From positions 127,383,062 to 127,447,061 of the forward strand of contig NC_083560.1 in NCBI RefSeq assembly GCF_019925205.1: a stretch of DNA of 64,000 nucleotides, written 5' to 3'. Under the pieces are notes generated by a model. That model saw nothing but the letters and a program-made list of their open reading frames with translations. It ran no database searches and was not told where the DNA came from. The position numbers and the translations under genes are program-made. Below are positions 21,601-32,579 of this stretch, piece after piece (the stretch's first letter is position 1; each line of letters begins with the position of its first letter). The stretch comes from Metopolophium dirhodum. Its lineage: Eukaryota > Arthropoda > Insecta > Hemiptera > Aphididae.

Positions 21601-22681
21601 TATTTTCTGTGTTTTTAAACCAATTATTGCGACCTAATTCATAATATATGAATTTAATTAATTAATAAAAAGCCCAAAAATATTCAATTAAACTCTAGGA
21701 ATTTGCACTTATTTATCATTATTAATTATTGGGGCTAGGGGCTTCGTCTCCTAAAAAAAACCACTTAGAATCTAAAATGTCATATAAAATTCGTCTCACC
21801 GCTCCAGATAACGCATCATATTTTGTCTTGTAGCTACGCTTCGACCACTGTCCGTCAGCGACTACTGTGCACATGGGAATGCCATCAGAATCTATACTTC
21901 CACATTCTAATGCAATTCGTTTTTCTTCTTCGCCAGCTTTCCTTATTTCTTCCCACGCCGATTCATGTATTGAATTGGCAACTACACTCTGTAGTTTAAC
22001 AAAACCGGTACAAGAAAGTGAAGGCATTTCTAAAAATGCAGCAAACTTGGCCATTTGGGTATGACCGATCCCTGTCAATATAATATGTAGGCACATTATT
22101 TAGGTATATGTTATACTTTATTTCAATTAATTGAAATGTTGTATTTTACCTATAGCTTGACAACCACTGATTATTATTTATTGCCTTATTAATTGGTACA
22201 CATTGTTGTTGAGCATTTTCGGCAGAGTATATTTTGGACGTTATACCACACATTTTGCACTTAAAATTAAAAACAGAATGAAATCCATAAATTTTTACTG
22301 ATTGGAACTGCATATAAATAAAACTGCAGTCCATTCCTCCACTGTGACGAACTTGTATTTGTTGTATAAAAAACAAAATATCAACAATACGACGTCCAGA
22401 TAAACAACTAAAATTCCAAAATATACAATGTTATAAACAAAATAAAAAATTGAAACTATTGAAAATTTACTTTTTCGAATCAATATATTCCGATGAACTA
22501 TTTTCATTATCATCAATTTGTTTTACATTTAATACATGCGATAATACACTTAAATCACTAAAATAAATAATGACATTTTAATTTATGAATTTAAAAAATA
22601 ATATTAAATTAAAATAAAATATAATTACTCCGATTGAGACAAATTTGATTTGTTTGACAACGTTAACAATGAGGGTTCCAT
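18645..22681 (-). CDS. Mutator-like transposase fused to a YqaJ-type exonuclease, multi-exon, near-intact
   Basis: Minus-strand gene with at least eleven exons and canonical junctions: 22681-22629, 22557-22471, 22407-22150, 22071-21800, 21633-21411, 21230-20967, 20824-20447, 19840-19323, 19226-19132, 19034-18835, 18741-18645. Exons 3-7 form the Mutator-like transposase domain: GRRIVDILFFIQQIQ, CSF, CKMCGITSK, TGIGHTQMAKF, VVADGQWSKRSYKTKYDALS (Asp), NKYCIICQ, TKSSTSMEADG (Glu), LIGDGDSSV (Asp), ECRNHLLRNYCSK, LGHHSNCAAYFC. Exons 8-11 form a YqaJ viral-recombinase (lambda-exonuclease-like) domain: WFYERKIRLTASRFG, YLAASPDG, VVEIKCPY (D...ExK metal site), YYYQIMGQLHI, ending in a TAA. I chose the ATG at 22681; an upstream start is possible. 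The only coding defect seen is a one-base shift in an A9 run (19381-19389), possibly a sequencing error. A 309-bp hAT MITE lies in one intron. Function: probably excision/integration with strand processing in the nucleus (inferred). Confidence 0.85.
20093..20401. mobile_element. 309-bp hAT MITE in an intron of the Mutator-YqaJ gene
   Basis: Termini CAGACTTGGATAAGATACTG and TACTATCCAAGTCTG are inverted. Flanks CCCTCACA and CCTAAACA match at 6 of 8 positions, an aged duplication. It shares the CAGACTTGG.TA end and the GTATTC/GAATACTT-rich interior with the larger element at 51504-52931, so they belong to one family. Confidence 0.85.
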
Positions 22682-22809
22682 AGGTTCTATACCACTAATA
22701 CTAAACAATGAATTTAAATAGAGTAATGTCATATTCTAATAATATTATTATTATAAGAAGATGGTTTTTTTTAAATAATAATTAAAAACATATAATCTTA
22801 CTTTAGTTC

Positions 22810-23407
22810 TGTAACGAACCAACTACTTCAGCTCAATAATGGAAGTATTTTGAAATAAATAACAAGTTGACTGTATGAGTTATGTATATTTATTTGTAAT
22901 TTAAACGTAAATATTCTAAGTCCAAAATAATTAACTAATAACTTGGTAAACGAGATGTGACTTAATAATTGACTTGGTGGTTTCTCTGCTGGTGCTCGTC
23001 TGATGGACACTTGTCCATCGACGTACCTCGTCGGTTATTCCTAATAGCTCCCTCCTATGGCATTTTAGTATAAAAACGGTATATCTCTGCGTACTCCTGA
23101 GGTCACCTTTAGACGTCATTCGTATAATTATGTTATTTTAGGAGTATATATTTTGTACAAAGTCATGATCTTTTACGCTTATTATATTATTCGTTTTTCC
23201 TAGAATATGGATAATGCGTGCATATACTTATCACGTGTTGTGCGGTACCGTTGATGTTATTACTATTAGGCTTTCCGGGATTACTGATATTACTACTATT
23301 AGTTTTATCGATGTATGCCGCCCGGGGTTACGTGCTCCCTGCAGCATTTATGTCTATTATTGAATATATCATTATTATTATTATATACATAATCACAGCT
23401 CGTTACA
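22810..23407 (+). mobile_element. Solo-LTR-like block
   Basis: The block starts TGTAACGA and ends TCGTTACA, an 8-bp inverted pair with TG...CA ends, length about 598 bp. A TATAAAA box lies at about 23071 on the plus strand. Gypsy and BEL LTRs often look like this. The expected 4-6 bp target duplication is not seen (AGTTC versus CCTCA), so the call is tentative. The hydrophobic frame at 23218-23421 inside it looks like composition, not a gene. Confidence 0.4.
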
Positions 23408-23416
23408 CCTCATCGC

Positions 23417-26400
23417 CATAGGCGCAACTAGACCAATTATTTTGGGGGTGCACAAATAGTGAAGAGCTCACTGACCCGTGGGGGCAAAGCCCCCACACCC
23501 CCAAGCTACTAATTCAATTACTCTTCACATTACACTTATGAAAAAAATAACTTCTAATTTCAATATAAATACTTTGTTTTAATATTCATAATATAATTTA
23601 TTTAACAAAATTAAATGAACAGAACTACCTATCTACCTATTTTAACATTATTTTTCTCGAATGCAAATCAAATTTGTTCAAAATTTGTTCAGTTTTTAAA
23701 TTATTTGTGATGTCCCTCTCAATATTTAAAATTGATAAGTTGCTAAATCTTTGCTGTAGCATACTCGTTCGTAGCCAATTTTTAATTCGGCGCATACTGG
23801 AGAAACTGCGCTCACAGGTAGCAGAACTTATCGGAATGGTGATACCTACCTGAATAAGTTTGTACAAATTAGGATATGTTACTTTTTGTATGTTTTTTTA
23901 ACATCATCAAAACTGAAATTTGTAGGTAAGAAATTTTTAAAGACCATCATTTCAGCTTTGAGCATATCTACTGAAACATTCATAACATCCTAAAAATAAC
24001 AGTTCAATTAATATAGTAAGATATAATATTTTTTTTAAATATTTATTTCAAATTGTATTAGTTCTTGGTGACTCACCTTATAATGATTTATAAATAAAGA
24101 ACTTCCATTGAAATCAAGATTCAAAAAACAATCAATAGATGATGCCATTGATAAACTTTCCACAGAAAATCTTTTTTTTAAATTGATAATGATACCATCA
24201 ATTATTGGGAAATAAAGATTTTTTTTCCAATAATCTTCAACTGTTAAGGAGTTAATATTATTTTCTTCCCCAGTGATAGTATCCACATGAAAACTGTTCA
24301 AATATTTTGGTTGTGTTCTTTTGCGTTTTCCTGGTAGGTAATTAAAAACAAATTAGTTTAGTTTTAGATAAAATAAATTTGAATAGTTAATTGTATTATA
24401 CTTATGTCAGGTATATCAAGCGTAATATCATTTTGTGCTGCCAATGATTCAATTTTTTGCCAAAATATAAGAAATTCTTCATCACAACGTAATTTTTCAA
24501 ATGATAGTATTACACCATTTATAATATTTTTAGCTTTACCCAGAGTGCCAGTTTTTGATTGTAATGTGGTACTTAGTATGTTAATAATACTAAGAACATC
24601 TTTTAATAAAACAACCCCAATAAAAAATGTACACTTCTGTAATTCACTAAGAATACCTGAAATTAAAAGTATAGTTAAATATTAATACAAACAAATATTG
24701 TACCCATATAATGAAAATGCACATTGTCTAAACTTTTATTATGTTATACCTATCTAAAAAAAACAAAATTTTTATAATTTCTATAATGAATACTGAAAAT
24801 TTAAAATATTTAATACCTATTGCTTCGACAATATCTTTATCAGATTGCTCTTCAATCTCGTTACTTAAATATTCTAATATAGCAGTGTAATTACTTATCA
24901 TTGCTTCACAATTTTTGAATCGGCACACCCATCGAGTGTCGCATACTCTGAGGATACTTCCTTTTTTTAATCCTAGATCCAATTGAATTTTAATGAGTTT
25001 CGTATTATTAGATGGACGAGCAAAATGAACGTATACCATTTCTAACGTATTAAAAACACAACGAGCATTCTACAAAAAATAGGTTGTAATATTATACAAA
25101 TTAAAAACTTCAAATACCTAAATTATATTTTAGTTAAAATAAATTAATAATATACTTAAACTTAAACAATTACCTTAATTTCTTTACACAAGTCCACAAC
25201 AACTAAGTTCAACCTGTGAGCCATACAATGTGTATATATTGCATAAGGATAATCTTCTTTAATTTTGGCTTGGACACCTCCGATATGGCCGGACATCACA
25301 CTGGCACCATCATACGATTGTGCCACAATATTTAGTGTGTCCATGTTTAAATTACAATTTTTAAAACTACTGTAAATAGCAGAAACAATTTGATTGGCAT
25401 TCTGGCCACAAGAAACATCAACAAATTGTAAAAATCTTTCATAAATGTCGAGGCCAACTGCATAACGCACACATACAGACAATTGTTCTTGTTTATGAGA
25501 CCTAGCCTCATCAACCATTAGAGCAAAATGTCCAGTGTCAAGAATTTGTCCAACAATAGTTTCTGTTACCAAGTCAGCACTAATTTTAATAAGTTCTTCT
25601 TGAATTTTCCAGCTGGTCAAGTTTATTTTTTTTTGATAAAAGCTTTGAAATTCTGGCATAAACTTTGAAAAAACTACATTGCATAATTCTTTAAAATTAC
25701 CTATATTATATGTTTAAAATAATGTTTATTAAACTAAGTTCAAGTACTAAATATTTTCAGACACCTATTATTTACCTTGATTTATTGAATCAGTTCCTTC
25801 ATTATGTCCTCTTACTGCAATGCCTTGTTTTGAAATATACAAAATTATTTCAATTAAACTCGACATATACTTGCGATTTCTTGCGACTTCTTCTTCATGA
25901 AAACTAGACAATTGAGTAACAAATGATCCAGTTTTTTCACTAGACTTATATGCCATCATCTTCGATTCATTTGTTTTATGGTTGATAGTAGCTAAATGAC
26001 TTTTAAGTTTCACTATAAACTGACATAAATAGGTAGACATAATAGGTATATCAAAATATTTTAAGTGTTGTTTTTGGAATTATTAAAAGCATTATTTTGA
26101 TGTTATTTGAAATAATAATATTTAATCACATTATACACAAATACAAAATATGCAAAATTAAACTTAAAATTAATGTCTTCCACTATCGGTAATTAAAAGG
26201 AATTTTTAATAAATTGTGTGCTGTTGTTGTACAAATTGCACAAAAATAGGTTTTAGTATACAGATTTTAAATATATAGATTATAGGTTCTATACATAGGT
26301 AATAAGTACCTAAGTATTCGGTACTCAAAACTCACTATATATGTACTCAAATGTATTAGTTCCAATAGGTACTAGGTAGGTAGCCTTAAGCCCTTAAATA

Positions 26401-27916
26401 AGTATTTTAAGAAGTAGTAATAGTCAATGGTAGTATACTAATTACTAGTATACAATTTATATATAAAGGTACCTATGAGTACTTACTTTTTGCCAATTGT
26501 TGAAGCCAGTCCTAGTCCATGCATCTTCAGTATTCTCTGGTCCAAAAATACGACAAACAAAACAGAATGCAGCATTACGTGCAACACTATACTCTAACCA
26601 ATCACATTCTGTATACCACTGACTACGAAATGATCTAAACTTTTCTCCGAATTTAGTTTTTTTGTAAGCCTAATGAGTAAAGTGTACAAATTATTTAATT
26701 ATTTTACATTTAATTATTATTATAAAATTAATTAAGTATTAATTATAGAAATTTCATTCAATCAAAATGATAGCAAAAGAATACTAAATACCTACTCAAG
26801 TATTAATCCCAAGAAAAATTTGCTTAAGCTTAAAATAGAGAATTATAAAATAATTTACTATTTATAGTACAGAAACACAGATTACTTACTGCTAAATCAG
26901 GACGTCGTGGTCCACTCTCTCGATCACCCAAATCGGCCAAATAATTAAGGCCATCAGTATTTTTATTACACTGTGGACTTTTTAGATCAGGCTGATTTGA
27001 ACAAGTAGAAGCGCTTGAAACTTGAACAACACCTGGATCGTCAACTCGTTCTTCAGTTTTTTTTTGTTTTTTAAATATACTAAACATTTTTATATCTTAT
27101 TACTTATTACCTACTAATTATTGTTTCAAATAATATTTTTATAGAAATATAGAATGCAGATAATTTTAAACGTAGGTAAACGTGAAATTTTAATTTCAAA
27201 AACCATAAAAAAATGCATGCACACAATTTAGCAATAAATTTCTATTACAACACTTAAAAGAATTATTTTAACATAAGGAACAATGTACCAAGTAGATGCG
27301 GTCGTATTCATAAATAAAATAAAACCGCGTATGCTGTATGTAATTGCGCGCAAAAGCCAAAACATGAAAACACCGTGTGACACTGCGACAAGTTTCAACT
27401 GGCAATGAGTGTACCAATGTTCTAAGTCATTTTGTCTTCGCTAACAACAACAACAACGTTGAATGACTGGAAGTGGGAAAGTCTGGCTATAAATAGCTCC
27501 CAGCGACCCAGCTTAAGATATTACCAACAAATTAACGATAATAATAAATTATCAGAATCGACAGAATCTGATAAGCTTATTATATAATATAATAAATACT
27601 ATAATTATGATTATACCCGGCGAGTCGGGTGGCGGCGAGAACGCTTGGCGGCGAAACGAGTAGGTTCGGGATTATTGTTCCACGAATAACTACGTTTATT
27701 AGATCCATTATAACTTACACTTACAGTTCCGGCTCCCATGTAGTGATTAACGACTTAACGTGGAACAAAAAAAAAAAAAAGTTATAACTTATAATATTAA
27801 TTATTTGTATAGTATTTGTACAAACATTAGATATTATCAATTTTTTTTTGGGGGGTGCACATTTCAAACTTAGGGGTGCACAAGTCCCCTGTGCACCCCC
27901 CCTAGTTGAGCCAATG
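23417..27916. mobile_element. Full-length 4.5-kb hAT element with TIRs and 8-bp duplication
   Basis: Left end CATAGGCGCAACTAG and right end CTAGTTGAGCCAATG are imperfect inverted repeats (13 of 15). CTCATCGC is duplicated at 23409-23416 and 27917-27924. Both ends continue into G/C runs with repeated GTGCACCCC words (GGGGGTGCACA; GGTGCACAAGTCCCCTGTGC). One eight-exon transposase gene on the minus strand fills 23637-27087. The 27088-27880 leader has a TATA-like GCTATAAATAG at about 27487 (plus strand), a GC-rich patch (GGCGGCGAGAACGCTTGGCG) and no other gene. Confidence 0.93.
23637..27087 (-). CDS. hAT transposase, ZMYM1-like (TTF zinc finger, DUF4371, hAT dimerisation), 8 exons
   Basis: Exons on the minus strand: 27087-26890, 26669-26487, 26019-25776, 25700-25174, 25069-24817, 24656-24402, 24330-24077, 23989-23637. 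Donors and acceptors are canonical and phases agree throughout, giving about 755 codons. The domain order is complete: N-terminal MFSIFKKQKKTEERVDD; TTF-type zinc finger (SQWYTECDWLEYSV, AFCFVCRIFG, WTRTGFNNWQK); DUF4371 with HFALMVDEARSHKQEQLSVC (Asp) and VAQSYDGASVMSGHIGGVQA (Asp); HCMAHRLNLVVVD; RVCDTRWVCR; C-terminal ISSATCERSFSSMRRIKNWL. The sole defect is one missing A in a seven-A run at 23893-23899 in exon 8, which shifts the frame before the dimerisation block; it could be an assembly error. The gene lies within matched TIRs and target duplications, so this may be the autonomous copy. Plus-strand frames (24404-24685, 25710-25907) are shadows of exons. Confidence 0.92.
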
Positions 27917-27924
27917 CTCATCGC

Positions 27925-28373
27925 CCTTTCAAAGGTTTTTGTAGGGCTACAATTTGTAGAACTATAAAAATCTTTAAATGTGTACATGAAAGAAAGTTTA
28001 CATAAAACAATGGACAACATACATAATTACATAGTTCATAAGTTTACAATAATATTATACATAAATTATTAATTATTGTCATAACGACAATGTACATAAT
28101 TTCTTTTCATAACATAATGGTTTCCATTTTACATATTTTCTTTTTTTTTTTTTTACATATTAAATTTTCATTACATAACAATATATATTTTTCATCTTAT
28201 ATAATATAACTGTTTCATTTATATAATATAGTAATTTTCATTTTTCATAGTATAATAATTTTCATTTTATATAACATAAAATTTTCTTTAATAATTTTTT
28301 TTTTATTTAATACAATAATATATGATTAGTAAATTGTTTATGATTAGATACTCATTAATTACAATAAATGTTA
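27925..28373. other. AT-rich repetitive lead-in to the assembly gap
   Basis: Contains many variants of TTTTCATTTTATATAAtATA (about 28100-28310), probably tandemly repeated. No coding sequence. Confidence 0.5.
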
Positions 28374-28873
28374 NNNNNNNNNNNNNNNNNNNNNNNNNNN
28401 NNNNNNNNNNNNNNNNNNNNNNNNNNNNNNNNNNNNNNNNNNNNNNNNNNNNNNNNNNNNNNNNNNNNNNNNNNNNNNNNNNNNNNNNNNNNNNNNNNNN
28501 NNNNNNNNNNNNNNNNNNNNNNNNNNNNNNNNNNNNNNNNNNNNNNNNNNNNNNNNNNNNNNNNNNNNNNNNNNNNNNNNNNNNNNNNNNNNNNNNNNNN
28601 NNNNNNNNNNNNNNNNNNNNNNNNNNNNNNNNNNNNNNNNNNNNNNNNNNNNNNNNNNNNNNNNNNNNNNNNNNNNNNNNNNNNNNNNNNNNNNNNNNNN
28701 NNNNNNNNNNNNNNNNNNNNNNNNNNNNNNNNNNNNNNNNNNNNNNNNNNNNNNNNNNNNNNNNNNNNNNNNNNNNNNNNNNNNNNNNNNNNNNNNNNNN
28801 NNNNNNNNNNNNNNNNNNNNNNNNNNNNNNNNNNNNNNNNNNNNNNNNNNNNNNNNNNNNNNNNNNNNNNNNN
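28374..28873. other. Assembly gap, exactly 500 N
   Basis: A run of N of round length indicates a scaffolding gap of unknown true size. The three open frames across it are artefacts of N translation. Confidence 0.99.
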
Positions 28874-29160
28874 TATTCAAATAACTCAGGACTTACAACA
28901 CGGCCTATATAAAATCAACAAAATAACTCGACATCAATTGTCGTAAAAATCAAATAACACAAAAGGACTTACAACACGGCCTATAATAAATCAATAAAAT
29001 CTCAACACAGACAACAATTGTCTAAATAAATTCACAAAATACAAGGACTTACTTCACGGCCTTTAAATAAAATTTCCAAATACAGACATCAATTGTCTTA
29101 ATAAAATTCACAAAATATAAGGACTTACTTCACGGCCTTTAAATAAAACTTCGATTCTGA
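28874..29160 (+). repeat. Minisatellite, period about 76-80 bp
   Basis: GGACTTAC starts at 28889, 28965, 29045 and 29121. Each unit has AAGGACTTAC..CACGGCCT, AAATAAAAT, and a CAATTGTC block. Four copies adjoin the gap, so the array probably extends into it. Confidence 0.85.
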
Positions 29161-29990
29161 GCGAAAACGGTCAGTCAGCCTATGATATTACTAAGTATAT
29201 TTGATGATATTAAGGTGAATAAAGTAATTTATTTATAAACTATTTACGTGGAACCTTGTTTTAAATTTTGAATCTTTAGCTTTAAAAGTTGAACATTTTA
29301 TAAATTCTTAACTACAAAATAATTATTAACTTTTAAAATTGATAAATTTTATCAAAATTCGAACTTTAAATGCTTATAAAAAAAAATTGTGCCTATGTAT
29401 TTTTAATATTTTTCAACTGCTAGTGTAACTATATATTAGGAGCCTTGCATTAAATTTTCACGCTTTTTTACCCAACAAATAAAATTTTATTGATATTTAT
29501 AGAAAAAAAAACAAAAAAAAATTGAAAACTGACAATGTCCGTAAACAATTCAAAAAGAGTCAAATTATTTTCAAAATGTTATCGTGTATAGAAAATGCAA
29601 ATATGAACAACCAATGAAAATTTCATGCAATTATGGTTATTTGTTTTAGAGTTACACCAAAAACCAAAATCAATTTTGTTAAAATTGATTTTGCGTAAAA
29701 ATTCCCGTTTTTCCTTATTTTTATTTTTGTTTTTCTCGTCGCTTTTGAAAACTACTTTGTACTTTTGACCCCCCAAAGTACCAACTAGATTCACTTTCCT
29801 ATCAGAAAAGTTACTGTTGAAGAAAATCCAAGCATTTTTACTGTCCTAAAAGGTGATGACAAGCTTTTTTTTTGGTTTTAAATTATGTCACGTATGTACT
29901 ATAATTAAAGCTTATTTTGTTTCAGTTGAATATCTAATAAAATTACATATTTGTTTATGGTTACGTGTGTATATAACTTTTGATATATCA
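29161..29990. repeat. Dispersed AT-rich repeat, partly shared with 51398-51483
   Basis: The segment 29738-29818 shares CTTTTGAAAACT, TACTTTTGACCC, TACCAACTAGATTCACTTTC and CAGAAAAGT with the reverse strand of 51398-51483. Similar AT-rich phrasing (CCTTGTATTACATTTTCAAG; AATTGAAAATTTCC) recurs at about 37200 and 34660. A dispersed non-coding family; no gene seen. Confidence 0.6.
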
Positions 29991-29994
29991 TATG

Positions 29995-30066
29995 TCAATC
30001 ATCCGGATATTTGCTTATCCGGACCACCCTTGACATTAATTAGTCCGGATAATTGGAGTTCTACTG
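29995..30066 (+). repeat. pogo/Tigger-like terminus
   Basis: The block ends in AGTCCGGATAATTGGAGTTC, TACTG followed by TA. The reverse complement begins CAGTAGAACTCCAATTATCC, like pogo/Tigger terminal repeats that insert at TA. A second CCGGA-rich half-site lies at about 30001-30027. The opposite terminus is not identified. Confidence 0.4.
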
Positions 30067-30190
30067 TACTATAATAGTAAGGTTTATAAACAGCGCACAA
30101 TCTATTTCTCGGAAGCGTCTGTCGTCGCCGATAACCGACCCACGTCCGCACAAGACAGTCATTAACTTATACTTTATAGGCGTAGTGGGG

Positions 30191-30204
30191 GAATTCGCGG
30201 CCGC
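30191..30204 (+). other. EcoRI-NotI adaptor-like 14-mer
   Basis: GAATTCGCGGCCGC is the standard EcoRI-NotI linker string and is very unlikely by chance in AT-rich DNA. The flanks look ordinary, so its origin (genomic or cloning residue) is unresolved. Confidence 0.5.
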
Positions 30205-30279
30205 CGTCACAACGGCAGGCAGGTGGCAGCACATGATGGCAATGAAAAGTCAATTCTAACGATGTAAACATGCTGTCGA

Positions 30280-30575
30280 AAAACAAACGAAAAGCCATTA
30301 AAAAGTGGTTTCAGAGTAAAAATACCTATATTAAATTTTTTAGAGATCAATATTTCGGAGGGAACCTCAAAGGGGTTTTGTATTAATCTAAATACACAGC
30401 TAGATATTAAAGGCACAAAACCCTTTTTTTTTAAATTTTTTAAACAACTGTAACTTTTTTAATAGTTAATATTTCGAAAAAAACCTATGAGGTTCCCTCC
30501 AAAATATTGTTCTCTATAATTTTCATAATAAGTATTTTTACTCTAAAACCACTTTTTGGTGCCCTTTCGTTTGTT
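30280..30575. repeat. Fold-back inverted repeat, about 95-bp arms
   Basis: The left arm (30280-30375) and right arm (30482-30575) are inverted relatives: AAACAAACGAAA, AAAAAGTGGTTT, AGAGTAAAAATAC, AGAGA.CAATATTT and GGAGGGAACCTCA occur in both. An inner hairpin (GGGTTTTGT ... ACAAAACCC) lies between the arms. No coding sequence; probably a decayed fold-back transposon. Confidence 0.75.
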
Positions 30576-30913
30576 TTCCGTGGACGTGTTTTTACCGCTG
30601 AAAATGACCAGTGTAGCGTCCTCTTAATGAGAACGTAAGTGTATATTACGGACAGATATCCTCGAACACCAACCACACTGGATACAACTTAAATAAAGTC
30701 ACTGACAATCAACAGAAGTAAAATACCATACTGTATGCTATCGGTAGACATATTACAATTATAAGTACAGGCTGGGACCGATCCGTAAAACGACCAGTCG
30801 ACACGCGCACTCTCCGATACACACGCAAATCCGTTCATTTCTAATTCAATCGCTGCCTAGAGGATCCCGCCGCGGAGTCCTCGACATTTGAATAGTACCT
30901 CCGGGTACACCTC

Positions 30914-30995
30914 CTCTCCTTAACCTGTTGTGTGAGTAGTGTTATAGCTTTGACTGTACTGTTCAAGCTACTCACACTAAGCATAGGAGAGGAAC
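30914..30995 (+). ncRNA. Candidate stem-loop 1 (miRNA-like)
   Basis: 5' arm TCCTCTCC ... GTGTGAGTAG pairs with 3' arm CTACTCACAC ... GGAGAGGA across an 82-nt window, with internal loops. It lies 10-15 bases before a second stem-loop in a 600-bp tract with no recognisable transposon. No expression data; could be fortuitous. Confidence 0.35.
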
Positions 30996-31005
30996 TTCCT
31001 GAAAT

Positions 31006-31082
31006 CTTCATACTACGTAGACTCTGCAGTGATACAGCTCGCCCCTGTATTGTTCAATCTGCAGCTCTCCGCGTAGTATAAG
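31006..31082 (+). ncRNA. Candidate stem-loop 2 (miRNA-like)
   Basis: ATACTACG ... CTGCAG ... ATACAG on the 5' side pair with CTGTAT ... CTGCAG ... CGTAGTAT on the 3' side, a 77-nt hairpin with small internal loops, next to stem-loop 1. Confidence 0.35.
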
Positions 31083-31333
31083 ATTAACAGTGTCATGTAT
31101 GTCTAGTGTAGACTAAAAATAGCTTACTTATTGGAAGTATGTATCTATGTTAGAATGTGTATATTGTATGTATGTAAGAATGTGGTATATGCGTGAAATA
31201 AGCATGGAGCGTTGTGAACGATGAGGGAATATAAAAATAACAAAAGGCAAACATTATTTTTAAGTTATTATAATTTATTCCGTAAAATTATATATCATTA
31301 ATTAAACAATTACGACAGTAACACTATTAAACA

Positions 31334-32113
31334 ATATCAATCTCTTAATGCTATAGCGTGAACAATATTTTTTGTTAGTCCATCATTAGCTAACACAAAC
31401 AAACTGGATGGTTTACCCACTCGAGAGCATGCCACGTATAATTGTCCGTGTGAAAAACATGGTGTTCTCAAATCTAATCCACAAACAGACATTGTTTGAC
31501 CTTGGGATTTGTTGATAGTCATTGCAAATGCCAATCTAATCGGAAACTGAATACGTTTGAATTGAATTGGCACATTAGTTGGTATAATAGGAATCCGTGG
31601 TATGAGTATATGTTCACCTCTGAACTTGCCATTTAAAACCCTGGCTTCGATCACGTTTTTCATTAATTTTTGAATGACTAATCGCGTACCGTTGCACAAC
31701 CGGGGCGGGTTCAAATTACGAAGCATGATAATTGGAGATCCAACCTTTAATTGTAAATTATGTGGTGGCATGCCTGGCAAATCCAGTGAGTTCAAAAACT
31801 CTGTGGGAAACTTTACTGCTTCGCTGTCGTCGCAAACCGTATCAATAGATTTATACGATACCAAGTTCTCTGGCAACAACATCTGTATCTTCAGATTTAT
31901 ATTGTCAACGTCTACATTTTTTGCCGCTAAAATCGCTCTTTCTGCAAGCCACTCATGATTTATGTACTGTGTGTGTACATTGGGAAATATTTGTTCAATG
32001 AGAGTATCTTGCGAATCAGCGATTGTGCAGAAATCGGTCGGTAATTTTACGTTTCCAGTTTCATCTATAGCAACTTTTCCATCATTGTATGTTTTGTACG
32101 GTGAGCAATGCCT
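31334..32113 (-). pseudogene. Helitron helicase C-terminus (PIF1-like)
   Basis: A minus-strand frame is open for about 260 codons. It shows LNSLDLPGMPPHNLQLKVGS, PIIMLRNLNPPRLCNGTRLV, FPIRLAFAMTINKSQGQTMS (helicase motif V-like) and HGQLYVACSRVGKPSSLFV (motif VI with the arginine), ending HAIALRD then a stop. This is the C-terminal third of the PIF1-type helicase in Helitron RepHel proteins. Upstream it begins abruptly at CSPYKTYNDGK (about 32113), so the Rep domain and helicase motifs I-IV are absent. The open frame suggests modest age. The separate Rep remnant at 48.3-49.2 kb is a different copy. Confidence 0.88.
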
Positions 32114-32254
32114 ATAAAACGCGAAGGAGCAGATTAAAAGGAAAAATGATTAAATTACTAAAATGGCTATTAAATAATAAGGGTTTATCGTAGAAGGGTG
32201 AAAATTGAGGATTGTATGTATTTTTGTATGTTGTATCTATTATTTTTTTTTTTT

Positions 32255-32510
32255 TTTATATATATAACCAATACCTTAGCAACCATTTATAAACAATTAT
32301 TTCTACCGTAAATTATCAAAATCCCTGTTTGAGTACTTCTTTTATTTTTTACTGGACAACCCTTATCACTTAGGGGTATGAAAAATAGATGTTAGCCAAT
32401 TCTCATACCTACTGAATATGCACAAAAAATTTCATCAAAATCTGTCAAGCTATTTCGGAGGAGTATGGCAACGAAAACTGTGACACGAGAATTTTATATA
32501 TTAGATTTAT
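32255..32510 (+). repeat. Dispersed repeat ending in TTTTATATATTAG
   Basis: Second copy of the family seen at 1110-1297 (shared TATATATAACC, AGCAACCATT, TTTCGGAG, TTTTATATATTAGA). It lies directly beside the Helitron helicase remnant, which may hint at a Helitron link. AT-rich filler (32114-32254) precedes it. Confidence 0.45.
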
Positions 32511-32579
32511 TCATCCATATTAAAATATATTTGCATATATTAAATTAAATTAAAATTATTTTTAATTTGTTTATTCAGT

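Noticed and set aside
23218..23421. Hydrophobic 67-codon frame that could be a membrane peptide
   Set aside because: Leu/Ile runs come from TTATTATTA-type sequence within an LTR-like block; no start context or homology.
28322..28946. Open frames of 169-196 codons across the N run
   Set aside because: They consist almost entirely of untranslatable N; artefact of the gap.
28874..29160. CRISPR-like array of spaced repeats
   Set aside because: Units are near-identical throughout 76-80 bp with no unique spacers, and the DNA is eukaryotic; it is a minisatellite.
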